The notes under the pieces are model-generated. The model was not told the DNA's origin and searched no databases. It saw nothing but the letters and a program-made list of their open reading frames with translations. From contig JBAZKW010000004.1 in the NCBI GenBank assembly GCA_041650595.1, forward strand, positions 1-64,000: a stretch of 64,000 nt of DNA, read 5' to 3'. Below are positions 41,591-50,372 of the stretch, in pieces; positions within the stretch are counted from its first letter, which is position 1, and every line of letters starts with the position of its first letter. Origin of the DNA: CALFCX01 sp041650595 (GTDB lineage Bacteria; Margulisbacteria; WOR-1; JAKLHX01). The position numbers and the translations under genes were made by a program.

Positions 41591-43974
41591 TGAACGAAGC
41601 AGAAACAAGGGCCGAATATATAGACCCAAACCTAAAAGAAAGCGGTTGGGGAGTTGTCGAAGGATCTAAGATCCTTCGAGAGTTTCGCATCACAGAAGGC
41701 CGCATACAGCCCGGAGGTATCCGTTCAAAGCCTGAAATAGCCGATTATGTCCTTGTTTATAAAAACCAAAAGCTGGCCGTAATAGAGGCCAAGGCTGAGA
41801 ATCTGCCGCCAACTGAAGGGGTCACCCAGGCAAAGGCGTACGCTGGTAAGCTTAAAGTCAAGTATACATATTCAACTAATGGTAAAAAGATATATGAAAT
41901 TCCCATGGAGTCCTGCAAAGAAGATTATGTTGATAGATTTCCGACTCCAGAAGAATTATGGAACAGGACCAATTCAAAATATAATGAATGGAATAAGAAG
42001 TTTGCTGCAGTTCCATTTGAAGATGTAAACGGTACAAAAAAGGCCCGCTACTATCAGGAAATAGCCATTAATAAGGCACTTAATGCCATTGCCGAAGGAA
42101 AATCCCGTATATTGCTCACTCTTGCGACCGGCACAGGCAAAACATTTATTGCGTTTCAAATTGCCTGGAAGCTTTTTCAAACGAGATGGAATTTGAACAG
42201 GGACGGAGGCCGCAGGCCAAGAGTTTTATTCCTTGCCGACAGGAACATTCTTGCCGATCAGGCGTTTAACGCATTTTCGGCATTTCCCGAAGACGCTTTG
42301 GTTCGAATAAATCCGAATGACATAAGACAAAGAGGTGCAGTCCCGACTAATGGGAGCATATTCTTCACGATATTCCAGACCTTTATGAGCGGTCCTAATA
42401 ACACTCCGTATTATGGGGATTATCCGAAAGATTACTTTGACTTTATTGTGATTGATGAATGCCATCGCGGAGGCGCAAACGACGAATCGACCTGGCGCGA
42501 TATTCTTGAGTATTTTTCTCCGGCAGTTCAGCTAGGGTTAACGGCAACTCCTAAAAGGAAAGACAATGTTGATACTTACAGGTATTTCGGAGAACCGATA
42601 TATGTTTATTCGTTGAAAGAAGGCATCAATGACGGATTTTTGACGCCTTTCAAAGTAAAGCGTATTCAAACGACCTTAGACGACTACATTTATACCTCCG
42701 ACGATCAAGTTATCGAAGGAGAGGTCGAAGAGGGGAAAGTCTATGAAGAACCTGATTTTAACAAAATTATTGAAATTAAAGAAAGAGAAGCAAAAAGAGT
42801 CAGGATTATTTTGGACGAGATCAATCAGAAAGATAAAACTATTGTTTTCTGCGCAAATCAGGACCATGCACTGGCAATCAGGGATCTTATTAATCAAATG
42901 AACGATAGTAACGACCCGAATTATTGTGTCAGGGTGACCGCAAATGAAGGCGCCAGGGGAGAGCAATTTTTAAGGGAGTTTCAGGATAATGAAAAAACTA
43001 TTCCGACTATCTTAACCACTTCTCAAAAGCTGTCTACAGGTGTTGATGCGAGAAATATCAGAAATATTGTCTTTTTGCGTCCCATCAATACAATGATTGA
43101 GTTTAAACAAATTATCGGAAGGGGGACCAGGCTGTTTGACGGCAAAGACTTTTTTACAATTGTTGATTTTGTTGACGCTTACAAACATTTCTCTGACCCT
43201 GAGTGGGATGGCGAGCCGGCAGAGGACGTTTGCGCTAAATGCGGGAAGAGTCCTTGTATCTGCGAAAAGAGACCTCCCGGAGTTTGTCCCGTATGTGGCA
43301 AACAACCATGTGAATGCATTGTTGAACCGCCCAGTGTATGTCCAAAATGCGGGAAATCCCCCTGTCAATGTCCAAAAAAGGTAAAAATAAAGCTCCGTGA
43401 TGGTAAGGAGCGTGAAATTCAGCATATGGTACAAATACTTTATTACAATGCCGATGGAGCGCCTGTTTCTGCGGAGCAATTCTTTCGAAATATTTTTGGT
43501 GCGCTGCCCGGGTTTTTCAAGAGCGAAGATGAGCTCCGGGAAATATGGGCAAATCCATCGACAAGAAAAGCTTTTCTAGATAAAATCTCTGAAATCGGTT
43601 TTGACAAGGAAGCTCTGGATGCTTTACAAAAATTAGTTAATGCCGAAGACAGTGATTTATTTGATGTTCTTGCTTATGTATCATTTGCCACCCAGCCGAT
43701 TTCAAGAAAAAAAAGAGTTGATATGTTGAGAAGCATCATAATATATGGTCTGGACGAGAAACAAGTCGAATTTCTGGAATTTGTGCTGGATAAATATATC
43801 GAAAAAGGTGTTGAGGAGTTGGATGAAGAAAAACTACCGGTTCTTTTGAATTTGAAGTATCACTCCTCATCAGATGCCATGAAAATACTGGGCGATGTGA
43901 ATAAAATTCGTTCTCTTTTCTTCACGTTCCAAAAAAAGTTATATTCAAAAGCAGATAAAGAATACGCGATATAG
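41590..43974 (+). CDS. hsdR: Type I restriction subunit R with three cysteine-rich repeats
   Basis: DNA translocase and nuclease of the type I system, 794 residues. The N-terminal nuclease domain has Asp and EAK (IADYVLVYKNQKLAVIEAKA, about 45-65). The helicase motor has Walker A LATGTGKTF (about 178), DECH box in IDECHRGG (about 287), motif III in GLTATPKRK and motif VI in QIIGRGTRLFDG. Then three tandem copies of CxxCGKxPCxC appear at about 547-597, likely zinc knuckles, before a C-terminal EcoEI_R-like domain. The start ATG overlaps the Fic stop by one base (TGATG), so the two are coupled. It is length-typical of the EcoEI class. Confidence 0.93.
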   Translation: MNEAETRAEYIDPNLKESGWGVVEGSKILREFRITEGRIQPGGIRSKPEIADYVLVYKNQKLAVIEAKAENLPPTEGVTQAKAYAGKLKVKYTYSTNGKKIYEIPMESCKEDYVDRFPTPEELWNRTNSKYNEWNKKFAAVPFEDVNGTKKARYYQEIAINKALNAIAEGKSRILLTLATGTGKTFIAFQIAWKLFQTRWNLNRDGGRRPRVLFLADRNILADQAFNAFSAFPEDALVRINPNDIRQRGAVPTNGSIFFTIFQTFMSGPNNTPYYGDYPKDYFDFIVIDECHRGGANDESTWRDILEYFSPAVQLGLTATPKRKDNVDTYRYFGEPIYVYSLKEGINDGFLTPFKVKRIQTTLDDYIYTSDDQVIEGEVEEGKVYEEPDFNKIIEIKEREAKRVRIILDEINQKDKTIVFCANQDHALAIRDLINQMNDSNDPNYCVRVTANEGARGEQFLREFQDNEKTIPTILTTSQKLSTGVDARNIRNIVFLRPINTMIEFKQIIGRGTRLFDGKDFFTIVDFVDAYKHFSDPEWDGEPAEDVCAKCGKSPCICEKRPPGVCPVCGKQPCECIVEPPSVCPKCGKSPCQCPKKVKIKLRDGKEREIQHMVQILYYNADGAPVSAEQFFRNIFGALPGFFKSEDELREIWANPSTRKAFLDKISEIGFDKEALDALQKLVNAEDSDLFDVLAYVSFATQPISRKKRVDMLRSIIIYGLDEKQVEFLEFVLDKYIEKGVEELDEEKLPVLLNLKYHSSSDAMKILGDVNKIRSLFFTFQKKLYSKADKEYAI
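41657..41679. repeat. Perfect inverted repeat in the hsdR 5' coding region
   Basis: TCGAAGGATC, three bases, then the exact reverse complement (10-base arms), 67 bases into hsdR. It would form a strong hairpin in the mRNA near the start. It encodes part of VVEGSKILREF. Confidence 0.8.
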
Positions 43975-44019
43975 ACGCATAAATCCTATCTGCTATAATC
44001 CTCCCAAGGAGCACATCAT

Positions 44020-44094
44020 ATGATGATCTCAAAAGAACATAATCCCCTTAAAAAGATTTGTAGCTGGGTTGAACAGGGGCAGACGGTCGACTGA
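44020..44094 (+). CDS. Possible 24-residue peptide before the RAYT gene
   Basis: ATG at 44020 with AAGGAG nine bases upstream and an extended -10, TGcTATAAT (43992-43999). It encodes a 24-residue peptide beginning MMISKEHNPL and ending EQGQTVD. I do not recognise it. The reading frame continues in no obvious way into the transposase gene. It might be a leader peptide, the remnant of a gene broken at this point, or chance. The signal sequences are good, the reading frame is too short to be secure. Confidence 0.25.
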   Translation: MMISKEHNPLKKICSWVEQGQTVD

Positions 44095-44138
44095 CTATTC
44101 CTTCCTTTGGCGGGATAATTGCTGGTAATGCAAATGCC

Positions 44139-44831
44139 ATGTCTATGTATTACCGCCATCATCACCGCCGATCAATCCGGTTAAAGGGATATGATTATTC
44201 CCGTGCCGGCGCGTATTTTATTACAATATGCGCGCAAAACAGGGAATTCGTTTTTGGCGGCATCAAAAACGGGAAAATGACATTAAATGACGCGGGAAAA
44301 ATGGCGGATCGTTGGTGGAATGAATTACGAAATAAATTCGTTAATATCGGGATCGATGAATATGTCATAATGCCAAATCATATACACGGGATATTGCATA
44401 TTCATAATTGGGTTGGGCCGACACACGATGGTGATATTGAACAAATGCGCGCCGGTGATATGGGGCAGACACGTAGGTCTGCCCCTACGGATGACCAACA
44501 AAATATTGCCGACATAGGGGCGAACCTGTGTGTTCGCCCAAAACCGTGTGTTCGCCCAAAACCACGTGTTCACGCGAATCAATATTTTCGCCCGGATATA
44601 CCCAAAATAATCCAATGGTACAAAACAATGACAACCAATGAATATATGCGGAATGTTAAACAAAACGGATGGCGCCCATTTAATGGTAGGTTATGGCAAC
44701 GCAATTATTATGAACGGATTATCCGTGATGACGGATCATTAAACCGAATCAGGCAATATATTGCCGATAATCCGTCCAAATGGGAATATGATACCAACAA
44801 TTCAGGTAAAATCAGAATAACAACAAAATAA
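44139..44831 (+). mobile_element. RAYT (REP-associated tyrosine transposase, IS200-like)
   Basis: A 230-residue Y1-type transposase. Near the N terminus LKGYDYSRAGAYFITICAQN is typical of the family. The metal-binding HxH lies in EYVIMPNHIHGIL, and the C-terminal part has LWQRNYYERIIRD, where the tyrosines include the candidate nucleophile. The middle (about residues 107-147) is an insert unlike the family, made of two palindromes and an 18-base tandem repeat in the DNA (peptide CVRPKP twice). These look like the REP-type units such enzymes mobilise, inserted in frame in the gene itself. No obvious IS ends were found. It marks the right edge of the accessory island. Confidence 0.85.
44462..44563. 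repeat. REP-like palindromes and tandem repeat inside the RAYT gene
   Basis: First palindrome: GGGGCAGAC (44462-44470), loop of six, GTCTGCCCC (44477-44485). Second: GGGCGAAC (44518-44525), loop of six, GTTCGCCC (44532-44539). The second continues as two in-frame 18-base tandem units (44528-44545 and 44546-44563) followed by a decayed third. GGGGCAGAC and GGGCGAAC palindromes of this form are common dispersed repeats in bacterial genomes. Confidence 0.85.
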
Positions 44832-44877
44832 ATGGCCTTCCATCGCGATTATCGTTAAGTCAAGATTGTGCCTATGT

Positions 44878-44883
44878 TATAAT
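44878..44883 (+). promoter_or_regulatory. holB extended -10, leaderless arrangement
   Basis: TGtTATAAT with a perfect -10, nine bases before the ATG at 44893. The -35 (TTAAGT at 44855-44860, spacer 17) is weak. No Shine-Dalgarno fits between the likely start site and the ATG. Confidence 0.5.
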
Positions 44884-44892
44884 CATCTTGTT

Positions 44893-45666
44893 ATGGTATT
44901 TGAATCTATAAAAGGCGAGCCGCGCGCGAAAAAGATCGTTTTGGGCGCTCATGCCGCCGGAAAAATTGCCGGCGCGTATATTTTTCAGGGACAAAACATA
45001 GAGGAAATGGCTGATTTTGCCAAGGAATTTGCCATGCTCCTAAATTGTGAAACAGCCTGCGGAAAGTGCCTTAACTGCAGAAAGATCGAATCCGGCGTCC
45101 ATCCGGATTTTGTGACGATCATTCCGGAAGGCAAGAAGCAGATAATAAAGATCGATAGTATTAGAGACCTAAAAGACAGGGTAAAATTGGGTCCCGTTGA
45201 GGGAAAATATTTTGTTATCAGGGTGATCAATGCCGATTCCATTGAGCCCGCTGCCGCGAACAGCTTTTTAAAAGCTCTCGAAGAGCCGCCGCAAGGGGTC
45301 GTTTTTATACTTATAACCACGGCGACGGACAACCTTCCAAGGACGGTGCTTTCGAGGTGTCAGAAAATAATTTTTGCAAATCAGACCGAAGATCAGCTTG
45401 AAGCGCCCGATCTGCCTAAAAGTTACGATATCCCATCGCTGCTCACGTTTTCGTCGGAACTTGCCCAGCTGCCCAAAGAATCCGAAAGGCAGGAAGCGGA
45501 GAAAAAACTGCAGGTACTTACCGCGCATTTTTTTAAAAAAAGAGATTTTCCTAAAGCGCGCATTATTATAAGCGCGATGAAAGATCTCAAAAAGAACGCT
45601 AATATTAAACTTTTGCTGGACCGCATGGCGCTGACACTCGGAGGATGGATAAAATGCTTGGAATAA
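44893..45666 (+). CDS. holB: DNA polymerase III delta prime subunit
   Basis: Clamp-loader subunit. It has 257 residues from ATG 44893. The zinc-binding module (ETACGKCLNCRKI) and the SRC motif region (SFLKALEEPPQG, PRTVLSRCQKI) are clear. The usual P-loop of clamp loaders is not visible: the corresponding stretch reads AYIFQGQNIEEMADF, so this subunit should not bind ATP, consistent with delta prime. It has no domain III sequence of clear match. The gene is expressed from its own promoter and overlaps ricT by 13 bases, an order also seen in Bacillus (holB-yaaT). Confidence 0.9.
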   Translation: MVFESIKGEPRAKKIVLGAHAAGKIAGAYIFQGQNIEEMADFAKEFAMLLNCETACGKCLNCRKIESGVHPDFVTIIPEGKKQIIKIDSIRDLKDRVKLGPVEGKYFVIRVINADSIEPAAANSFLKALEEPPQGVVFILITTATDNLPRTVLSRCQKIIFANQTEDQLEAPDLPKSYDIPSLLTFSSELAQLPKESERQEAEKKLQVLTAHFFKKRDFPKARIIISAMKDLKKNANIKLLLDRMALTLGGWIKCLE

Positions 45667-46328
45667 GGTTTGAAAAATTCGGCAATACGGTGCCGATAAC
45701 CGGCTACAAAGAGGATTCTTTGAGCGTGGGAAGTTATGTCGTGGTCGAAACAGGCCGCGGCGTGGAGTACGGCAGGATAGTCAAAAAACTCTGCGAAAAA
45801 CACCTTCACATAGGGACAGAGATAAAACTGAAAAAAGTTCTGCGGTATGCTACAGCGGAAGACTCTCAAAAAGCGGCCGAACTGGGGAAAAAAGAAAAAG
45901 CCGCGGCGGACCAGGCCAGAAAAAAGATCGCGGAGCTCGACCTCCCCATCAGAATACTGGAGACCGAGTTGCTTTTTGACGAGAGTAAAGTGATCTATTA
46001 TTACAAGGTCTTTGATCCGAAAAAAACTTTTTCAAGCAAGCAGATGATAAAGGACCTTTCATCGCAAATGAACATAAAGATCGAGCTTATTTCCCTGGGG
46101 GCCAGGGAGCAGGCGCGGCTTAAATCGGGGATCGGGCCCTGCGGAAGAAAGATCTGCTGCGCGTCCTTTTTGGAAGAGTTTCCTCATATCTCAGTAAAGA
46201 TGTTAAAAGAACAGGGGATAGCGATCAATCAGTCAAAGATCTGCGGCCTTTGCGGGAAATTCCTTTGCTGCCTGAAATATGAGGCGTCAGCCGGTAAAAA
46301 AGAAAAGGATGACGGGTCGGATGGGTGA
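45654..46328 (+). CDS. ricT: PSP1/RicT iron-sulfur protein
   Basis: Homologue of B. subtilis YaaT (RicT), part of the Y-complex that influences RNase Y and development. It has 224 residues starting at ATG 45654, preceded by GGAGG about 10 bases upstream. An ATG three codons earlier (45645) lies too close to that site. The PSP1 domain has the cysteines GPCGRKICCASFLEEF and GLCGKFLCCLKYE, the proposed cluster ligands. It is preceded by holB, as in Bacillus. In bacteria other than Bacillus its role is not well established. Confidence 0.88.
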   Translation: MLGIRFEKFGNTVPITGYKEDSLSVGSYVVVETGRGVEYGRIVKKLCEKHLHIGTEIKLKKVLRYATAEDSQKAAELGKKEKAAADQARKKIAELDLPIRILETELLFDESKVIYYYKVFDPKKTFSSKQMIKDLSSQMNIKIELISLGAREQARLKSGIGPCGRKICCASFLEEFPHISVKMLKEQGIAINQSKICGLCGKFLCCLKYEASAGKKEKDDGSDG

Positions 46329-46665
46329 ATGTATTTTTTGCAAAATAGCTTCCGGAGGTGTCAAGTCGGACATAGTCTATAAAAACGAAAAGATAGTCGC
46401 CTTTCGGGATATGTCTCCTCAAGCACCCGTACACATAATCATCATTCCGGTCGAACATATTGAAAAAGTTGAAGCCGTAAAAAATTATGATATTTTTGCC
46501 GTAATTTTTGAGGCAATAGATGCTATCATTAAGTCGGATACTGCAGGGGTCTTTAAGGATGGGTTCCGTATAGTGGCCAATTCCGGCAGGGCCGGAGGGC
46601 AGACTGTAAACCATCTGCATTTCCATCTCCTGGCGGGACGCCAGATGTTATGGCCTCCGGGCTAG
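46321..46665 (+). CDS. HIT-family hydrolase (HinT-like)
   Basis: A 114-residue histidine-triad protein that hydrolyses purine nucleotide phosphoramidates. It starts MGECIFCKIASG and ends with the triad NHLHFHLL, followed by GRQM. Length fits HinT. The start at 46321 gives the standard N terminus. An ATG at 46309 is an alternative. It overlaps the ricT stop by eight bases. It is followed by rpsU after 41 bases. Confidence 0.9.
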   Translation: MGECIFCKIASGGVKSDIVYKNEKIVAFRDMSPQAPVHIIIIPVEHIEKVEAVKNYDIFAVIFEAIDAIIKSDTAGVFKDGFRIVANSGRAGGQTVNHLHFHLLAGRQMLWPPG

Positions 46666-46706
46666 GGTTTTTAAAGATAAAATCTGAAAAAAAGGGAGGG
46701 ATTTTT

Positions 46707-46907
46707 TTGACTAGGATAGAGGTCCGGCGTGATGAACCTATCGATAAGGCGCTCAGAAAGTTCAAAAGTAAGCTGAGGAAAGAAGGGCTTCTCGAGGAAA
46801 TGAAGAGAAGGGAATTTTATGAAAAGCCTTCTCAGAAGAAAAGAAGAGTGCTTGCGCAGGCAATAAAACGAGAGAAAAGGCGGCAAAGAGAAGCAGATTT
46901 TCAATGA
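46707..46907 (+). CDS. rpsU: Ribosomal protein bS21
   Basis: Small subunit protein that sits near the anti-Shine-Dalgarno. It has 66 residues starting at TTG 46707, with GGGAGGG upstream. The N terminus TRIEVRRDEPIDKALRKFK is the family pattern, and the basic C terminus EKPSQKKRR...KREKRRQRE is normal. It overlaps lptF/G by four bases. Confidence 0.93.
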   Translation: MTRIEVRRDEPIDKALRKFKSKLRKEGLLEEMKRREFYEKPSQKKRRVLAQAIKREKRRQREADFQ

Positions 46908-47977
46908 AAATTCTTGACCGTTATTTGGCCGGCGAACTTGTTTCTCCATTTTTGTTGGGCATAGCGGGCTTTGTGCTGATAATGACGACGGACTTGCTCT
47001 TTACTTTTGTAGATATGATCATAAATAAGGGCATTCCCGTCTGGGCAATAGTGAGGCTGATCATCTATAAACTGCCGGCGATAATGGTCCTGACATTCCC
47101 TGTTTCTTTCCTTTTTGCCGCGGCTCTGGTACTTGGCCGCATGTCCAGAGATAATGAATTGGCGGCCATGAGGACATCCGGTATAAGCTTTTTCAGGATA
47201 TCGATCCCGGTTGTGATCATCGCGGTCATTGTCAGCCTGCTTGCATTCTTTACCAACGAATCAATAGTTCCGCTTGCAAATAAGATATCCGACGGTGTTA
47301 TAAGACAGATCATATACAAACAGCCCGTTACGGATATAAAAGAGAATGTGTTCTTTAAGGATTCTTTCGGCAGACACTACTATATACGCAGGGTTTCCAA
47401 AAAGAATTCTGAGCTTGAAGGCGTGATGGTCTATGAGCTTACCGGCAGTTCTTTGCCAAGGATAATAACGGCAAAAAAAGCTGTTCCTTCCGAAGGCAAA
47501 TGGAAGCTTGTTGACGGCATGATACACAGTTTTGATGATTCCGGACATATGAAATATGAAGCCTCTTTCGCGTCAGCGGATATTCTTGTGGAAGAAAATG
47601 TCATGCGCTTTTCAGAGCAGAAGACTACGGACGAAATGAACAGCGCGGAGCTCAAAGCCCTTATTGCTTCGATGGACAAAGGAGGCGTAGGGACCTCGGC
47701 CCTTGCCACGGATTTTTTCATGAAGTTTTCTATTCCTTCAACAACCCTGGTTTTTGCGCTGCTCGGTATTCCCTTGAGCATACCGGCGCAACGTGCCGGC
47801 AAGTCGTGGGGATTCGCGATTTCGGTTATAATAGTATTCAGTTTCTATGTGTTCGCGTCCGTGTTCCGTTCGATGGGGCGCGGCGGAATGATCGCTCCAT
47901 TTGCAGCTGCATGGTTTCCGCCGGCTTTGATCGCTTTGTTTGGTACAATTCTTATCTATAGGGAGGCAAGGCGCTGA
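46904..47977 (+). CDS. LptF/LptG family lipopolysaccharide export permease
   Basis: Inner-membrane half of the LptB2FG transporter that moves lipopolysaccharide to the outer membrane. It has 357 residues. The N terminus (LDRYLAGELVSPFLLGIAGFV) and three further membrane segments match the YjgP/YjgQ family, with a periplasmic beta-jellyroll of about 150 residues in the middle, and the last membrane pair near 266-345 (PSTTLVFALLGIPLSI). Only one is seen here. LptF and LptG cannot be distinguished. It supports an outer membrane with lipopolysaccharide-like material. Confidence 0.88.
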   Translation: MKILDRYLAGELVSPFLLGIAGFVLIMTTDLLFTFVDMIINKGIPVWAIVRLIIYKLPAIMVLTFPVSFLFAAALVLGRMSRDNELAAMRTSGISFFRISIPVVIIAVIVSLLAFFTNESIVPLANKISDGVIRQIIYKQPVTDIKENVFFKDSFGRHYYIRRVSKKNSELEGVMVYELTGSSLPRIITAKKAVPSEGKWKLVDGMIHSFDDSGHMKYEASFASADILVEENVMRFSEQKTTDEMNSAELKALIASMDKGGVGTSALATDFFMKFSIPSTTLVFALLGIPLSIPAQRAGKSWGFAISVIIVFSFYVFASVFRSMGRGGMIAPFAAAWFPPALIALFGTILIYREARR

Positions 47978-50358
47978 TGCCGTCCGCGGCTTTAGAAGAA
48001 GCAAAGAGATCACTTAAAAAAAATCCCAAAGACGCGGGGCTGAACCGGCTCATGGGAGGCCTTCTGCTCAAGGAAGGAAATTATAAAGAATCACTGAGAT
48101 ATTTCCAGCTTTCTACGATATTTTCTCCGAGGATCATTCCAAATATCCTTGTCGATTTTGAGGAGTACATCACCGACAATATAGACAATGTCCAGGCAAG
48201 GCTGGTGCTTGTTGATTTTTATATTCTCCAGGGCGATATCGATTCCGCGATACTCGAGCTTGAAGAGCTGGTAGAAATATCTCCGGAGACCGCGGCAATT
48301 TACAACAAGTTCGGCCGGCTTTATCTTAAGATCGGCAAGGTCGACGGAGCTATTTCACTTTTAGAAAAAGCCCTTGAGACCGGAAAAATAGACGAGATCC
48401 TTTTGGAATCTCTTGCCGGCGCCTACATTGAAAAAGAAAGATACGCAGATGCGGTTAACCTGTATGAAAAGATCGTGGCTCTTCGGCCTTCCGGCAAGAG
48501 GGCTCTCCGGGCGCTTGGAGAGCTTTATGTAAGGCTGTCAAACTATGAGAGCGCAGCGCTCAGGTATGCCCAGATGCTGGACGACGATCCGGAAGTGATA
48601 AGCGAAGTTACTGAAAAACTTGAAGAACTTGCGCGCACAACTCCTAACAGCACTTTTGTGCACGAACAGCTTGCCGATGTGTACATAAAAAGCCTGAAGC
48701 CGTCGAAGGCCGTTATAGAGCTTTCCAGAGTGATCAAATTGGACCCAAAAAAAACCGGTTCCGCGATCTCCGCCCTGCGCCGGCTGCTTCAGACATATCC
48801 GGACGAAAGAGATGCGATGTTCCTTCTTGCGCAATGTCTTATTGACCAAGGCGCCTTTTCCGAATCCGCGGAGATTTTTAACAGCCTGGAAAAAATGGAC
48901 CCGGCTTTGTCGGATAAATGCGCGGCCGGGTACAAAAAAATACTTGCTCTTTATCCGGGACAGGCTTTTGCCCGCAAAAGCCTGGGGGACCTTCATTTTT
49001 CTTGCGGCAAGCTCAAAGAAGCTATGTCGGAATATATGGCGGTCTTAAAGCTGGACCCTTCCGAAAGCCGGGAAATAGAGCGGAAATGCCGCGAAATATT
49101 AAAATTGAATCCGCAGATGATAGAGCCCTGTCTTGTGCTTGCAGAATCTTTTCTTGTTTCGGGCGACAACCGCAAAGCTATAACGCTGGCCGAAGAGATC
49201 GTGCAAAAAGACAGCGGAAACTTTGATGCTTACAGGATACTTTCCGAAGGCTATATGAAGATAGAGGTCTTAAACCGCGCCAAAGATGCTCTGCGCTGCG
49301 CGCTCAAGCTTGCCCCCTATGATGAGGATCTCCAGACAAAATATAGACAGGTGTCCGAAAAAGAGCTTGACAGGGAGATCTCGCTGATAAAGTCAAAGAT
49401 AGCGCAGGATCCGTGGCGTATAGGACTTAATCTGGACCTTGCAAGATTGCTTTTTAAAAGGGGCTCTTTGGATGCCGCGTCCAGAGCTTTGCAGAGCGCG
49501 CTCAAAGATGCAACAAGGGCTGCCGCGTCCCACAAGCTTATGGGCGTCATATTCAAAGAACAGTGGCGGTACGATCTGGCGCTTGCGCAATTTGAAAAAA
49601 TGCTCGAGTTTAAAAGTGACGATGCCGAAACCGAAAAGATCGCATGGTCGCAGGCAGGCAGCTGCAAAGAGGCCTGCGGTATGGTATCAGAAGCAGTTGG
49701 GCTTTATGAAAAAGTCCTTTCCCTTGATATGGAGTTTGAGTCTCTTGCACAAAGAGTAAAATACCTGAACAATACAAGCTCTTCTTCGGTAAGGAATAAA
49801 TCGCTGGCCGCGGTCATCGATCTTGAAGGTGGCTTTGTAAAGGCGGTATGGGGCCGCGACGGGCGGCGCCATAGGGCCGATGACGAGGACCTTATGTCCG
49901 TTACTTTTGGTCAGGGGCAGAACAATACGGGTTTTGAAAAATTCCTTAAGGATAAGGTCAAGGAAGCTGAAGAGGATTTTACTCTTGCCTCACAGCTGGA
50001 TCCGGGACTTTTTGCCTCACAGAACAATCTTGCGGTGATCCATCTGCGGAACAAGGATGCGGAAAAAGCCCGCCTCCTGCTTTCGAACCTTATGATAGAA
50101 GATTCCACGCATCCCGTATATTTGAACAATCTGGGGGTGCTTTTTGCCGTCAAAGGTGATCTTGAAAGCGCCGAGAAAAACTTTTTGGCAGCGCTAAAAT
50201 CCGACAAGGAGTTTAATGCTCCGAATTTTAATCTTTCGCAGATACTCCTGAAAAAAGATCTCGCCAAAGAAGCCCTTGAATACTTCCGGAAGATCGGCAG
50301 CTGCGATCCTCTTTATGAGACTGCCCAGAGACAGTTCTATTACCGCAATTTCCATTAA
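47977..50358 (+). CDS. Large TPR-repeat protein
   Basis: A 793-residue protein made of about 20 tetratricopeptide repeats, with the TPR signature visible many times (AIYNKFGRLYLKIGKVDGAISLLEKAL). No signal peptide or membrane segment, so cytoplasmic. A short non-repeat segment lies around residues 600-645. It follows the lptF/G gene with a one-base overlap and precedes the glycosyltransferase by 14 bases. A role as scaffold or as an envelope-assembly adaptor is inferred from the neighbours only. Similar long TPR proteins often accompany outer-membrane genes. Confidence 0.8.
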   Translation: MPSAALEEAKRSLKKNPKDAGLNRLMGGLLLKEGNYKESLRYFQLSTIFSPRIIPNILVDFEEYITDNIDNVQARLVLVDFYILQGDIDSAILELEELVEISPETAAIYNKFGRLYLKIGKVDGAISLLEKALETGKIDEILLESLAGAYIEKERYADAVNLYEKIVALRPSGKRALRALGELYVRLSNYESAALRYAQMLDDDPEVISEVTEKLEELARTTPNSTFVHEQLADVYIKSLKPSKAVIELSRVIKLDPKKTGSAISALRRLLQTYPDERDAMFLLAQCLIDQGAFSESAEIFNSLEKMDPALSDKCAAGYKKILALYPGQAFARKSLGDLHFSCGKLKEAMSEYMAVLKLDPSESREIERKCREILKLNPQMIEPCLVLAESFLVSGDNRKAITLAEEIVQKDSGNFDAYRILSEGYMKIEVLNRAKDALRCALKLAPYDEDLQTKYRQVSEKELDREISLIKSKIAQDPWRIGLNLDLARLLFKRGSLDAASRALQSALKDATRAAASHKLMGVIFKEQWRYDLALAQFEKMLEFKSDDAETEKIAWSQAGSCKEACGMVSEAVGLYEKVLSLDMEFESLAQRVKYLNNTSSSSVRNKSLAAVIDLEGGFVKAVWGRDGRRHRADDEDLMSVTFGQGQNNTGFEKFLKDKVKEAEEDFTLASQLDPGLFASQNNLAVIHLRNKDAEKARLLLSNLMIEDSTHPVYLNNLGVLFAVKGDLESAEKNFLAALKSDKEFNAPNFNLSQILLKKDLAKEALEYFRKIGSCDPLYETAQRQFYYRNFH

Positions 50359-50372
50359 AGAAAGGAGCTTTT

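Noticed and set aside
44462..44563. CRISPR array
   Set aside because: The repeats are short, adjacent without spacers and in frame within a coding region.
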